Part shown: positions 26,116 through 34,952 of the stretch, piece after piece
Layout of the letters: each line of letters begins with the position of its first letter
Position numbering within the stretch: position 1 is the first letter of the stretch
Assembly (NCBI RefSeq): GCF_014280965.1
Contig: NZ_JACODZ010000004.1
Span: 372,001 to 436,000 of the forward strand
Source: Echinicola salinicaeni
GTDB lineage: Bacteria; Bacteroidota; Bacteroidia; Cytophagales; Cyclobacteriaceae
DNA length: 64,000 nt
Reading direction: 5' to 3'
Program-made: the position numbers and the translations under genes
The notes under the pieces: model-generated
Told to the model about the DNA's origin: nothing
Database searches by the model: none
Seen by the model: only the letters and a program-made list of their open reading frames with translations

Positions 26116-28041
26116 ATGTTATCCATTAATAATTTATCGTATTATATCGGCGGCAGGGCTTTGTATGAAAATGCATCTCTGCATATTAAACCAAAGGATA
26201 AAATGGGCCTTGTTGGGCTAAACGGTACAGGTAAATCCACCTTACTGAAAATTATCAATGGTGATTATCAGCCAAGTAAAGGTGAAATTCAAAAAGCTAA
26301 GGACTGTACCATCGGTTTTTTGAACCAGGATTTGCTTTCCTATCAGTCTGAGGATAGTATCTTGGATGTTGCCTTGGAGGCTTTTAAAGAGACATTGAAG
26401 CTTCAAGATGAGATCGATGCTGTACTTAAGCAGATGGAGACAGATTACTCCGAGGAGGTTATCAATAAACTGGCCAATCTTCAGGAAAGGTTTGAAGCTA
26501 ATGAAGGCTATAGTATCAAAGCGAAGGCTGAGGAGGTTTTGGAAGGGATCGGCTTTTCTACTGAGGATCTCAAAAGACCTTTGAAGACATTCTCAGGAGG
26601 TTGGAGAATGAGGGTGATGTTGGCCAAATTGCTTTTGGAGAAGCCCTCTTTATTGATGCTGGATGAGCCTACCAACCACTTGGACCTTCCGTCCATTCAG
26701 TGGGTAGAAAATTATCTGAAAACTTATGAAGGAGCAGTAATCGTGGTTTCCCACGATCAGACATTTTTGGATAATTGTATTGAGACTACCGTGGAAGTTT
26801 CCCGTCAAAGCTTGACGCCATATGCAGGAAATTATTCCTTTTATAAAAAAGAAAAAGTAGAAAGAGAGGAAATCCAGCAGAATGCCTATGAAAACCAACA
26901 AAAAATGATCAAGGACACGGAGAAGTTTATTGAACGATTCCGTGCAAAAGCATCAAAATCCAATCAGGTTCAATCCAGGGTGAAGGCTTTGGAAAGATTG
27001 GAAAAGGTAAATGAAGTGGTCAGTGATGAGATTGCAGTGAATTTTAAATTTAAGTTTTCAAAGCAATCCGGCAGGGATGTGGTCACTTTAGAGCATGTCT
27101 CAAAGGCTTATGGTGATATTAAGATTCTACAAAATTCTACGGCTCGAATAGAAAGAGGAGATAAGATTGCTTTGATCGGTGCCAATGGAAAGGGAAAATC
27201 AACATTGCTTAGGATAATTGACGGAACAGAGCCTATTGAAGGGGAGAGAAGTGAAGGTTATAATGTTATTAAATCTTTCTTTGCCCAGCACCAGTTGGAG
27301 GCATTGAATGTCAATAATGAGATTTTGCAGGAAATGCTGCAGGCTGGAAGTGATAAGTCAGAGACAGAGTTAAGAAATGTCTTGGGTTGCTTTTTGTTTA
27401 CCAATGATGATGTATTCAAGAAGATCAAGGTACTGTCAGGAGGCGAGAAGTCGAGGGTAGCTTTGGCGAAAACCTTAATCTCCGAGTCAAACTTTCTTCT
27501 ACTTGATGAACCTACCAACCACTTGGATATGCAATCTGTGAATATTCTTATCCAAGCACTGCAACAGTTTGAGGGGACCTTTATTACTGTTTCTCACGAT
27601 AGGCATTTTATCAAAGGTGTGGCCAATAAGATATGGTATATCGAGGATCATCAGATAAGGGAATATTTAGGGACTTATGACGAGTACACCTATTGGAGAT
27701 CTCAGCAAGACGCCGCTGCAGCTCCAGTTCAAAGTCCTAAAAAGGAAAAGGTGGTTAAACCAAAGGCTCCTAAGAATGATAATGAGCTGAATCAGGTGAA
27801 AAAGGATATCAAAAAGAAAGAGCGTGAACTGGAGAGTGTGGAAGCAGATATCATGCATCTTGAGGAAAAGAAGGTGCTTTTGGAGTCAAAACTTGCCGAT
27901 CCTGAAATATTTCAAAATGATGGAAAATTGAAGGAGGTTAATTCAGCATATGAGGAATTAAAACAGAAAGAAGTAAAACTGAACAAAAGTTGGGAAAAAC
28001 TTGCTGAAGATATTGAAAGTCTTCAGGGAGCCCTTTCCTAA
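26116..28041 (+). CDS. ABC-F family ribosome-associated ATPase
   Basis: 641 residues with two ABC domains: Walker A GLNGTGKST (~40) and GANGKGKST (~360), signatures FSGGWRMRV and LSGGEKSRV, Walker B LLMLDEPTNHLD and LLLDEPTNHLD. The linker between domains is a charged helical pair (FRAKASKSNQVQSRVKALER). The C-terminal ~70 residues form a coiled coil (KDIKKKERELESVEADI), as in Uup-type members. No membrane segments. Such proteins act on the ribosome. The ATG at 26116 was chosen because ABC-F proteins start MLSINNLSY-like; the ORF extends 19 codons further 5' without family resemblance. Confidence 0.92.
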   Translation: MLSINNLSYYIGGRALYENASLHIKPKDKMGLVGLNGTGKSTLLKIINGDYQPSKGEIQKAKDCTIGFLNQDLLSYQSEDSILDVALEAFKETLKLQDEIDAVLKQMETDYSEEVINKLANLQERFEANEGYSIKAKAEEVLEGIGFSTEDLKRPLKTFSGGWRMRVMLAKLLLEKPSLLMLDEPTNHLDLPSIQWVENYLKTYEGAVIVVSHDQTFLDNCIETTVEVSRQSLTPYAGNYSFYKKEKVEREEIQQNAYENQQKMIKDTEKFIERFRAKASKSNQVQSRVKALERLEKVNEVVSDEIAVNFKFKFSKQSGRDVVTLEHVSKAYGDIKILQNSTARIERGDKIALIGANGKGKSTLLRIIDGTEPIEGERSEGYNVIKSFFAQHQLEALNVNNEILQEMLQAGSDKSETELRNVLGCFLFTNDDVFKKIKVLSGGEKSRVALAKTLISESNFLLLDEPTNHLDMQSVNILIQALQQFEGTFITVSHDRHFIKGVANKIWYIEDHQIREYLGTYDEYTYWRSQQDAAAAPVQSPKKEKVVKPKAPKNDNELNQVKKDIKKKERELESVEADIMHLEEKKVLLESKLADPEIFQNDGKLKEVNSAYEELKQKEVKLNKSWEKLAEDIESLQGALS

Positions 28042-28066
28042 GATGAATATCATTGAACTTGAGTAT

Positions 28067-28104
28067 ATGCCAAGTCTTCAATAGAGACTTGGCATTATTT
28101 TTTA
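28067..28104 (+). terminator. Terminator after the ABC-F gene
   Basis: ATGCCAAGTCT (28067-28077) pairs with AGACTTGGCAT (28085-28095), followed by TATTTTTTAT. Confidence 0.8.
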
Positions 28105-28147
28105 TATTGCTTTGAAGTTTTTAAATGTTAGTAAGATTATGCTCAGT

Positions 28148-29407
28148 ATGTATAAGAAATTGTTCCTGTTGTTATTACTATTCCCATTTTGGGTACATGC
28201 ACAGGAGGTTTTAGAAGATAAGGTGTATGAGGGAAATATTAAGTCTGTTCAACTTTACAGAAAAGGACAAGGAATAGGGGCGCAAATGAATGCTCCGGTA
28301 ATACCACTGGGAAGTGCCGGGCTTGTATTGGAATTCGATGATTTGGCTTATGAGCCGGACAGATATTCTGCAGCTTTGATTCACTGTAATGCTGATTGGA
28401 CCTTATCCGGTTTAAAACCTGCGGATTATATTAAGCAGTATAATGAGTTTAATGTCAATAATTATGAATATTCTATAAATACCAGGATCCCGTATATACA
28501 TTTTATTTTTAATGTTCCTTTGGTTACAAAGTCCGGTAATTACCTGTTGAAGGTTTATAGAAATAGGAATAAGGATGAAGTGATCTTGACCAAGCGCTTT
28601 ATGGTATATGATAGCCAGGTGAAGGTCGGTGGAGCTTTGATGCCTCCAAGTCAAACTGCAGATCGACGCACAGGCCAACAGGTGGACATAAAGGTGAATT
28701 ACGCTGGTAGGGAATTGGTTGATCCTGCAAGGACGGTAAAGGTGGTAGTTAGGCAAAATCAACGATGGGACAATATTAAGACAGGTTCTAAACCAACCTT
28801 TATTAGAGATGACAGGAGTGTTTTGGAATACCAATTCTTTAATGGAGATAATGTCTTCGATGCTGGGAATGAATTTAGATTTGTAGATCTTCGGTATGTG
28901 CGGACAACAGGTAGGAATCTAGCTTCAGTTAGTATGGAAGATGATGTTGTTTACGCTGAAACGGCATTGGCCAGTCCAAGGGCCCATGTGGGATATTTGG
29001 AGTACTTGGATTTAAATGGGCAGTATATTATCGAGAATATGGAGCGAGGAAATCCAAAATTGGAAAGTGAATATATATTGGTCACTTTTAATGCTCAAAT
29101 GGATGATATAGAAGGTGAGCCCTATATTTTTGGTTCTTTGAGCAACTGGGGAAAAGCAGATGGAGCGAAAATGAGTTTTGATGCCCAAAAGGGAATGTAT
29201 CAAAGTGATGTATTACTCAAACAGGGATGGTATGATTTTCTTCTGGCCATTAAAAAAGGAGAGGAATGGGATACATTGCCCGTGGAGGGGAGTCATTACC
29301 AGACTGAAAACGAATATGATGTTTTGGTTTATTATAGAGATTTTGGTTCCCGGTACGATGAGCTTTTGGGATACATATCAGTCAATGCGAACAAAAAAAG
29401 GTTTTAA
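28148..29407 (+). CDS. Type IX secretion system plug-domain protein (DUF5103)
   Basis: About 419 residues. A signal peptide (MYKKLFLLLLLFPFWVHAQ) precedes the DUF5103 body: NIKSVQLYRKGQG, LEFDDLAYEPDRYSAALIHC, NEFNVNNYEYSINTRIPYIH, GNYLLKVYRNRNKDEVILTK and the C-terminal VEGSHYQTENEYDVLVYYRD. Proteins with this domain include the Plug subunit that seals the SprA translocon of the type IX secretion system. Role assigned from family knowledge. Starts at 28139 or 28112 (TTG) are also in frame; 28148 gives the best signal peptide. Monocistronic. Confidence 0.8.
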   Translation: MYKKLFLLLLLFPFWVHAQEVLEDKVYEGNIKSVQLYRKGQGIGAQMNAPVIPLGSAGLVLEFDDLAYEPDRYSAALIHCNADWTLSGLKPADYIKQYNEFNVNNYEYSINTRIPYIHFIFNVPLVTKSGNYLLKVYRNRNKDEVILTKRFMVYDSQVKVGGALMPPSQTADRRTGQQVDIKVNYAGRELVDPARTVKVVVRQNQRWDNIKTGSKPTFIRDDRSVLEYQFFNGDNVFDAGNEFRFVDLRYVRTTGRNLASVSMEDDVVYAETALASPRAHVGYLEYLDLNGQYIIENMERGNPKLESEYILVTFNAQMDDIEGEPYIFGSLSNWGKADGAKMSFDAQKGMYQSDVLLKQGWYDFLLAIKKGEEWDTLPVEGSHYQTENEYDVLVYYRDFGSRYDELLGYISVNANKKRF

Positions 29408-29451
29408 TAAAATGATTTATTGATAAGCTGGTTGAAAAAAACAGAACAATA

Positions 29452-29480
29452 AAAAAGCCCTGATCAAATCAGGGCTTTTT
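29452..29480. terminator. Bidirectional terminator between the plug protein and cas6
   Basis: AAAAAGCCCTGAT (29452-29464) pairs with ATCAGGGCTTTTT (29468-29480) with loop CAA and T-runs on both strands. It serves both convergent genes. Confidence 0.88.
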
Positions 29481-29481
29481 C

Positions 29482-30348
29482 TTAATCTTCGCTTTCTTCC
29501 TCATCTTTGGATGAGGCATCCTGCTGTTTAGATTTGTAAGGGACAAAACCCTCTCTCTTGAACTTATAAGGTTCCGTACGTTGACTAGGGGAGTTATTGG
29601 CAAGGTCTAGCATGCCAAATCCTTTATGGGTAAATGCTCCCAGCCCACACTTGAACACAAAGTCCTGTACTTCATGAGCCGCGTATAAAGTAAATGGCAG
29701 GGTGTAACCCCTTACTTCATATTTGACATCCATGTCATACACAGAGTAAATCCTAGCAAATTTCTTTTGCTGTTCTTTCAGCTTATTTACATAATTCATG
29801 TCAGGAACTACCTGGAACTTGTAGAAAGATTCCATTTGTTCTTGGGTGTACCAACCAGAACGTTCCATTCTTGTCAACGTAGATTCATAAAGCAAATCAG
29901 AGAATTCATCCGTGTCCGGATTAATGAATCGCTTACCAGAATCATCATTGAAAGTTGGCGTCAACAGTACCAATGGAGAAATACAAACAAATTTGTTTGA
30001 AGGCTCCAATTCTGGTTCCGCTTCCTTTTCGGTGTACTCAGGTGAAATGATGAGATTTCCTAACTCAATTTTAGGCGTTTTAAACACTTGCTCTAGCAAA
30101 TAGTCAAGAAAGTCTTCATTGGGTGATGAAAGCACTAGGGTAACTAAGCTTGAGTAATAATGTAAGCCGCTTCTACTTACTTTGGTCTGTCCTTTTAGAC
30201 CAGAGAAGTTGAAGTAATTGTAGTTGAAAAACTCTTCACGTCCTCCTTTTACAATTAGACCTTTAAGGAATTGGGCCAAAATGTACTGGTGGTGAAAGGG
30301 TAAATAAGCGCCTTTGTTTTTTAAGGAAAATATTAATCTTATTCTCAC
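29482..30348 (-). CDS. cas6: Cas6-like CRISPR endoribonuclease, orphan
   Basis: 288 residues with two ferredoxin-like halves. The N-terminus MRIRLIFSLKNKG, then YLPFHHQYILAQFLKGLI, is typical of Cas6; the HH pair is a candidate catalytic site. The C-terminal glycine-rich loop GLGAFTHKGFGMLDL is the Cas6 hallmark for crRNA-repeat binding. It ends with a family-atypical acidic tail of ~14 residues. The start is GTG at 30348. No CRISPR repeats and no other cas genes lie within the window, so it either serves a distant array or has another RNA substrate. The neighbours (T9SS plug, ychF) are housekeeping genes. Confidence 0.85.
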   Translation of the reverse strand: MRIRLIFSLKNKGAYLPFHHQYILAQFLKGLIVKGGREEFFNYNYFNFSGLKGQTKVSRSGLHYYSSLVTLVLSSPNEDFLDYLLEQVFKTPKIELGNLIISPEYTEKEAEPELEPSNKFVCISPLVLLTPTFNDDSGKRFINPDTDEFSDLLYESTLTRMERSGWYTQEQMESFYKFQVVPDMNYVNKLKEQQKKFARIYSVYDMDVKYEVRGYTLPFTLYAAHEVQDFVFKCGLGAFTHKGFGMLDLANNSPSQRTEPYKFKREGFVPYKSKQQDASSKDEEESED

Positions 30349-30431
30349 GGCATTAAAAATGAAAAGTTAAACAATATTTAATATTGAAGATTACTATATT
30401 ATTAACAACGTCGTAGTAATCCGTATGTTGG

Positions 30432-30439
30432 CAAAACTA
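30432..30439 (-). promoter_or_regulatory. -7 box (TAGTTTTG) of the orphan cas6
   Basis: CAAAACTA on the plus strand is TAGTTTTG on the minus strand, predicting a ~77-base leader before the GTG. No clean -33 element is seen. Confidence 0.4.
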
Positions 30440-30459
30440 CAATAAAATTCTGAATAATG

Positions 30460-31557
30460 TTAAACATTGAATCTAAAATGCATGATATCACCGTCTTGGA
30501 CTACGTAATCCTTACCTTCTATGGAAATTTTTCCGTTTTCACGGCATGCAGCTTCTGATTTAAACTTTTCATAATCCGCTAATTTGATGACCTCGGATTT
30601 AATAAACCCTCTTTCAAAATCAGTGTGAATTACTCCTGCAGCAGCTGGTGCTTTCCAGCCTTTTTGGATAGTCCAAGCCCTAACTTCTTGAACACCGGCG
30701 GTGAAATACGTGATAAGGTTTAGTAGAGAGTAAGCTCCTCTGATAAGCTTGTTGAGTCCACTTTCTTCCAGTCCGTATTCCCCTAGGAACATTTCTTTTT
30801 CCTCAGGATCATCAAACTCAGCAATTTGGGATTCAATGGCTGCACAAAGGGTGATGACTTCAGCATTTTCATCCTTCACGTTTTCTTTTAACTTATCTAC
30901 ATACTCATTGCCTGTAAGGATACTGGCTTCGTCCACATTGGCTAGATAGAGTACCGGTTTAATGGTCAAAAGGTGGATGTCCTGGATGGCTTCTAAGTCT
31001 TCTTTTTCTACATCAATGGCACGTGCATTTTTGCCTGCTTTTAATCCTTCTTTGAATATTTGCAGGATTTCTAGATGTTTTTTTGCCTTTGCATCTCCTG
31101 ACTTAGCTATTTTCTCTAACCTTTGAATCTTTTTGTCTACTGATTCAAGATCTTTAAGTTGTAACTCCGTATCTATTACTTCTTTGTCAAAAATTGGGTC
31201 GACACTGCCTGCCACATGGACTACATTGTCATCGTTGAAACAACGGATTACATGAACGATAGCATCTACTTCTCTGATATTGGCCAAGAACTTATTTCCA
31301 AGACCTTCACCTTTGCTGGCTCCTTTAACCAAGCCTGCAATGTCCACAAATTCAATAACAGTAGGCATAACCCTTTCAGGGTTGACCAAGTTTTCCAAAA
31401 TACTCAACCTTTCATCAGGGACAGTTACAACCCCGACATTTGGCTCAATAGTACAAAATGGAAAGTTTGCAGCCTCTGCTTTTGCACTGGATAGTGCATT
31501 GAATAAAGTTGATTTTCCTACGTTGGGCAAACCAACGATACCACACTGTAATGCCAT
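30460..31557 (-). CDS. ychF: YchF family GTPase/ATPase
   Basis: A 365-residue Obg-family P-loop protein. G1 is GIVGLPNVGKSTLFNALS (residues 6-23), G3 DIAGLVKGASKGEGLGN, and the C-terminal TGS domain contains AAAGVIHTDFERGFIKSEVI. NVDEA replaces the canonical NKxD, consistent with YchF preferring ATP. It acts on ribosomes in the oxidative stress response in E. coli. It lies 13 bases downstream of the AI-2E permease gene and is probably co-transcribed with it. Confidence 0.95.
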   Translation of the reverse strand: MALQCGIVGLPNVGKSTLFNALSSAKAEAANFPFCTIEPNVGVVTVPDERLSILENLVNPERVMPTVIEFVDIAGLVKGASKGEGLGNKFLANIREVDAIVHVIRCFNDDNVVHVAGSVDPIFDKEVIDTELQLKDLESVDKKIQRLEKIAKSGDAKAKKHLEILQIFKEGLKAGKNARAIDVEKEDLEAIQDIHLLTIKPVLYLANVDEASILTGNEYVDKLKENVKDENAEVITLCAAIESQIAEFDDPEEKEMFLGEYGLEESGLNKLIRGAYSLLNLITYFTAGVQEVRAWTIQKGWKAPAAAGVIHTDFERGFIKSEVIKLADYEKFKSEAACRENGKISIEGKDYVVQDGDIMHFRFNV

Positions 31558-31570
31558 TTATTTTTATATG

Positions 31571-32653
31571 TTAATTTCTAAATATGCGGTATTGTTTATA
31601 CCCCTTGTAGAATTCCTGAAAGGAAACCCGAAAGATGGTGTAAACAGGGATTGCAAAAATCATTCCCATGATACCGCCGACTTTTGCTCCCGCAAAGATA
31701 ATAACAAAAATTTCAAGTGGATGCGCTTTTACTGATTTAGAGAAAATTAAGGGCTGTAAAATTATATTATCAGTTAATTGAACTACCAAAAATACACTTA
31801 GAATCTTAAAGATGAAGAAAGTCATTTCAGAAGTACCAACAAAGTCACCAGTGGATAGTCCTACCAAAACACCAAAAGTAGCCCCCAGAAGTGGGCCTGC
31901 ATAAGGGATAAGGTTGGCTACAGCTGCAAAAATCCCTATGGTAAGTGCATATTGGACATTTGCCAAGGATAATCCAACCGATGCCACTGTGAAAATAGAG
32001 GTCATTTGAATTAAGAGTCCCAAAAGATAATTGGAAAGTAACCTTTCTACTTTATGAAATGTGGCCACAGATAATTCGAAATATTTATTGGGTACCTGGT
32101 TGATGATGTTTCTTCGAAGTAATCCATTTTCCAATAAGAGGAAAAAGGAAATAAATACTACTGCCATCAAGGTAATCAAAAGCGAGCTTGTGGTGTTGAT
32201 GATGCCATTGAGAAAACCTTGAAAATTAATTTCTCTCAAACTGGAAAACAAGGTGTTTTTAAATTGAAGAAATAGTGCACCCGGATTGTCCGTCATAAGG
32301 TTTAGCTTGATTAAAAAAGCTTCAATCTTATCTATTGGTTCTTGAATTTGCTCGTAGAAAAATTGAACGTCTATGTTTTGAATAGTTTCAATTTGAACAG
32401 CTACCAGAGGTACAAAAAGGAGTGAAATTAGAAAGAACACCAATCCAATAGTAGCGAATGAACAAATAATTGCTATCCATCGAGGGAGGTGTTGCCCCAA
32501 AATGTGAACACTATTGATTCTATTGGTTAATGGCCTAAGTGCTGCTGCTATAACCAATGAGATGATAAAGTAAAAGGCTATATTGGAAAAATACCAGCCT
32601 AATAAAAGGATGGTAAGGATAATGGCTAATATCCAGATAACTAGTTTCTGCAT
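31571..32653 (-). CDS. AI-2E family transporter (PerM-like membrane protein)
   Basis: A 360-residue polytopic membrane protein with about seven or eight hydrophobic segments: two near the N-terminus (LVIWILAIILTILLLGWYF), one around residue 70, then a soluble helical stretch. A run of segments follows (LITLMAVVFISFFLLLENG, TIGIFAAVANLIPYAGPLLG, FVIIFAGAKVGGIMGMIFAIP). The PYAGPLLGA motif is characteristic. The substrate is not established; the family includes lactate or Na+/H+ exporters and proposed AI-2 exporters. The start was set at the Met at 32653, giving a standard N-terminus. Confidence 0.88.
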   Translation of the reverse strand: MQKLVIWILAIILTILLLGWYFSNIAFYFIISLVIAAALRPLTNRINSVHILGQHLPRWIAIICSFATIGLVFFLISLLFVPLVAVQIETIQNIDVQFFYEQIQEPIDKIEAFLIKLNLMTDNPGALFLQFKNTLFSSLREINFQGFLNGIINTTSSLLITLMAVVFISFFLLLENGLLRRNIINQVPNKYFELSVATFHKVERLLSNYLLGLLIQMTSIFTVASVGLSLANVQYALTIGIFAAVANLIPYAGPLLGATFGVLVGLSTGDFVGTSEMTFFIFKILSVFLVVQLTDNIILQPLIFSKSVKAHPLEIFVIIFAGAKVGGIMGMIFAIPVYTIFRVSFQEFYKGYKQYRIFRN

Positions 32654-32781
32654 ATAGTAAAAATAGGAAAGAGACTGTACCAATTCCACAAATGATCAAA
32701 TAAATTTTTGATCATTTCCAGTTTAGCCCATGCAGAACAGGCCATTGAATTGCTACAGTCTCCTTAGATTTTTTTTTGGGA

Positions 32782-33120
32782 TTAATCCCATTTCAGATCT
32801 TCTCCAAACTTGTCTTCGGTGCTTGTTTCAGCTTCTACTTCGTATTGAGAGAAGTCGAAATCTGGCATTAATTCAGTTTTGACATGGTCTACAGTTTCTT
32901 GTAGCGCGTCAACAAATTTTGAGAAATCTTCTTTGTACAAGAAAATCTTGTGTTTTTCGTAAACGAAATTGTCATCTCTTACCTTTCTTTTGCTTTCAGT
33001 AATAGTAAGGTAATAATCGTTAGATCTGGTTGACTTTACGTCGAAAAAGTAAGTTCTTTTACCTGCTTTTACTTTTCTTGAGAAAATCTCCTCTCTGTCG
33101 TGTCCTTTATTCTCTTCCAC
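32782..33120 (-). CDS. DUF3276 PUR-family nucleic-acid-binding protein
   Basis: A 112-residue PUR-like domain: EEIFSRKVKAGKRTYFFDVKS, NDYYLTITESKRKV, KHKIFLYKEDFSKFVDAL, and an acidic C-terminal tail. PUR repeats bind single-stranded DNA or RNA. The length is normal for the Bacteroidota family. Monocistronic by spacing. Confidence 0.9.
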   Translation of the reverse strand: MEENKGHDREEIFSRKVKAGKRTYFFDVKSTRSNDYYLTITESKRKVRDDNFVYEKHKIFLYKEDFSKFVDALQETVDHVKTELMPDFDFSQYEVEAETSTEDKFGEDLKWD

Positions 33121-33316
33121 TTTCCAAAATTTTTAATTACTTATTTCAAGGATTTATAATACAGATGACAAGTTAAATCAATTAACAATTCAAATTCAAG
33201 GGCAAAGAAGGTTTTTTTTTAATGTGAGGCTTATTTTTTCTGTAATAGGTTAATAATCAGTCTGTTTTTTTGGGTAATAGGTAAAAAAAAAGAGTGGCCT
33301 AAACCACTCCTAATTT

Positions 33317-33664
33317 TTATTCTGCATGAAGGTATTGCTTTTTGGCAAGCAATTCTTCTTCGGATTCCGGATTGTCGGGATCATCTACGCAGCAGTCCAC
33401 GGGACATACAGCAGCGCATTGGGGTTCCTCATGGAATCCAGTACATTCTGTACATTTTCCAGTTACGATATAGTAGAATTCATCTGATACAGGTTCTTGT
33501 GGTTCATTTGCATCTACTACAGTACCGTCTTCTAATTTTGCCTCGTTAAGTTCAGTACCTCCACCCCAAGTCCATTCAATGCCACCTTCATAGATAGCAG
33601 TGTTAGGGCATTCAGGTTCACATGCACCACAGTTGATGCATTCGTCGGTTATCATTATTGCCAT
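33317..33664 (-). CDS. 2[4Fe-4S] ferredoxin
   Basis: A 115-residue ferredoxin. N-terminal cluster motif [16 protein letters not shown] (CxxCxxCxxxCP). The second cluster has [17 protein letters not shown] with the spacer of eight typical of chromatiaceae-type ferredoxins. A ~45-residue insertion separates the two. The ATG is preceded by AAGGAGA 8 bases upstream, an unusually clear Shine-Dalgarno for this phylum. Divergent from the acyl-CoA reductase gene, which may be a redox partner. Confidence 0.92.
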   Translation of the reverse strand: MAIMITDECINCGACEPECPNTAIYEGGIEWTWGGGTELNEAKLEDGTVVDANEPQEPVSDEFYYIVTGKCTECTGFHEEPQCAAVCPVDCCVDDPDNPESEEELLAKKQYLHAE

Positions 33665-33691
33665 TATAATCTCCTTTTTTTAATTCTAGCT

Positions 33692-33699
33692 CAAAATTA
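33692..33699 (-). promoter_or_regulatory. -7 box (TAATTTTG) of the ferredoxin gene
   Basis: CAAAATTA on the plus strand reads TAATTTTG on the minus strand, 28 bases before the ATG. The mRNA leader would be ~21 bases including a Shine-Dalgarno-like AAGGAGA. Confidence 0.5.
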
Positions 33700-33801
33700 A
33701 GAAGCATATGACAATATACCAATATAAAAAAAGAACTGCTAAATAATTTATAATGAATCTAGCTTATTATTACATAATTCACTTTTTAAGTTCAAAATAA
33801 A

Positions 33802-33809
33802 TACCTTTG
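33802..33809 (+). promoter_or_regulatory. -7 box (TACCTTTG) of the acyl-CoA reductase gene
   Basis: TACCTTTG lies 28 bases before the ATG at 33837, in the divergent intergenic region shared with the ferredoxin gene. Confidence 0.6.
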
Positions 33810-33836
33810 TGGCTTAAGATAAAAATTATATTTAGA

Positions 33837-34850
33837 ATGACCCTCCAAGAGAGAATCAATGCCTTCGTTGCTTTAGGAAAGAGAATTGATGCCTTACAGG
33901 AATACGAGCTGGATGAATTGGCATTTAGAGCTGAAAACAATAATAATTGGTTTACACCTGACCAAGTAAAGTTGGCACTGCAGGCAATAGTGAAGATGTT
34001 GGATGAAACAGTGATGAATGAATGGATGAGGAAGTATAAAATTCCTAACCAGGTTTATTCAAAAAAAGTTGGAGTACTGATGGCAGGCAATATCCCAGCA
34101 GTTGGTTTTCATGATTTGATGGCTGTTTTACTTGCTGGGCATAATGCCCATGTGAAGTTGAGTTCAACTGATCAGGTGCTGATCAAATGGTTGGTGGGGC
34201 AGTTATTTGAACTGGCCCCGGAAATGGCGAATAAGGTGTTCTTTGAGGAAATGCTCAAAGGAATGGATGCCTATATAGCAACTGGCAGTGATAACTCTGC
34301 ACGTTATTTTGAATATTATTTTGGTAAGTATCCTAGTATAATAAGAAAAAACAGGACCTCGGTTGCTGTACTGGATGGTTCGGAATCAAAGACGGATTAT
34401 CAGGAACTGGCCAAGGATATTTTTCAGTATTTTGGATTAGGATGTAGGAATGTGTCCAAGATATATTTGCCTGATGATCAGCAACTTAAAGTTTTTTTGG
34501 ACGCTATAGAGGGCTATCATTTTATGTTAAGCCATCATAAATACCTTAATAATTACGATTATAATAAATCCATTTATTTGGTAAACGGTGAAGCTCATTT
34601 GGATAATGGTTTTCTGCTTTGTAAGGAGAGTGAAGAGTTGGTTTCACCGATAGCAGTATTGTATTATGAGGTGTATGAAGACAGGATGAAATTGCAGGAA
34701 GAATTAAATGATAAGGGAGGAAAGATTCAATGTGTTGTCAGTAAGGATGCTTGGTATCCTGGTAGTTTTAGTTTCGGTAAGGCCCAGCAGCCATCAGTGA
34801 GTGATTATGCAGATCATGTTGATACTATTGCATTTTTGATAGGCTTGTAA
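33837..34850 (+). CDS. Acyl-CoA reductase (LuxC-like)
   Basis: A 337-residue aldehyde-dehydrogenase-fold protein. VGVLMAGNIPAVGFHDLMAVLLAGH (N-terminal nucleotide site, quoted in part: MAGNIPAVGFHD), YIATGSDNSARYFEYYFG, and the probable catalytic Cys in GLGCRNVSKIYLP. It reduces acyl-CoA to aldehyde with NAD(P)H. It faces the ferredoxin gene and precedes the AtoE-like transporter. The ATG at 33837 was chosen over an upstream TTG because the latter lies within the promoter box. Confidence 0.85.
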   Translation: MTLQERINAFVALGKRIDALQEYELDELAFRAENNNNWFTPDQVKLALQAIVKMLDETVMNEWMRKYKIPNQVYSKKVGVLMAGNIPAVGFHDLMAVLLAGHNAHVKLSSTDQVLIKWLVGQLFELAPEMANKVFFEEMLKGMDAYIATGSDNSARYFEYYFGKYPSIIRKNRTSVAVLDGSESKTDYQELAKDIFQYFGLGCRNVSKIYLPDDQQLKVFLDAIEGYHFMLSHHKYLNNYDYNKSIYLVNGEAHLDNGFLLCKESEELVSPIAVLYYEVYEDRMKLQEELNDKGGKIQCVVSKDAWYPGSFSFGKAQQPSVSDYADHVDTIAFLIGL

Positions 34851-34952
34851 ATCAAGTTAAGTTTGGGTTTTGGGGTAGTTTGATGATGCATTATATGGTC
34901 AAAGGCACTATATTAAGTATCATAAACTTTTATACCAGTAAACCCGAATGCT

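Noticed and set aside
29482-30348. A CRISPR array near cas6
   Set aside because: No regularly spaced direct repeats were found in the flanks or elsewhere in the window.
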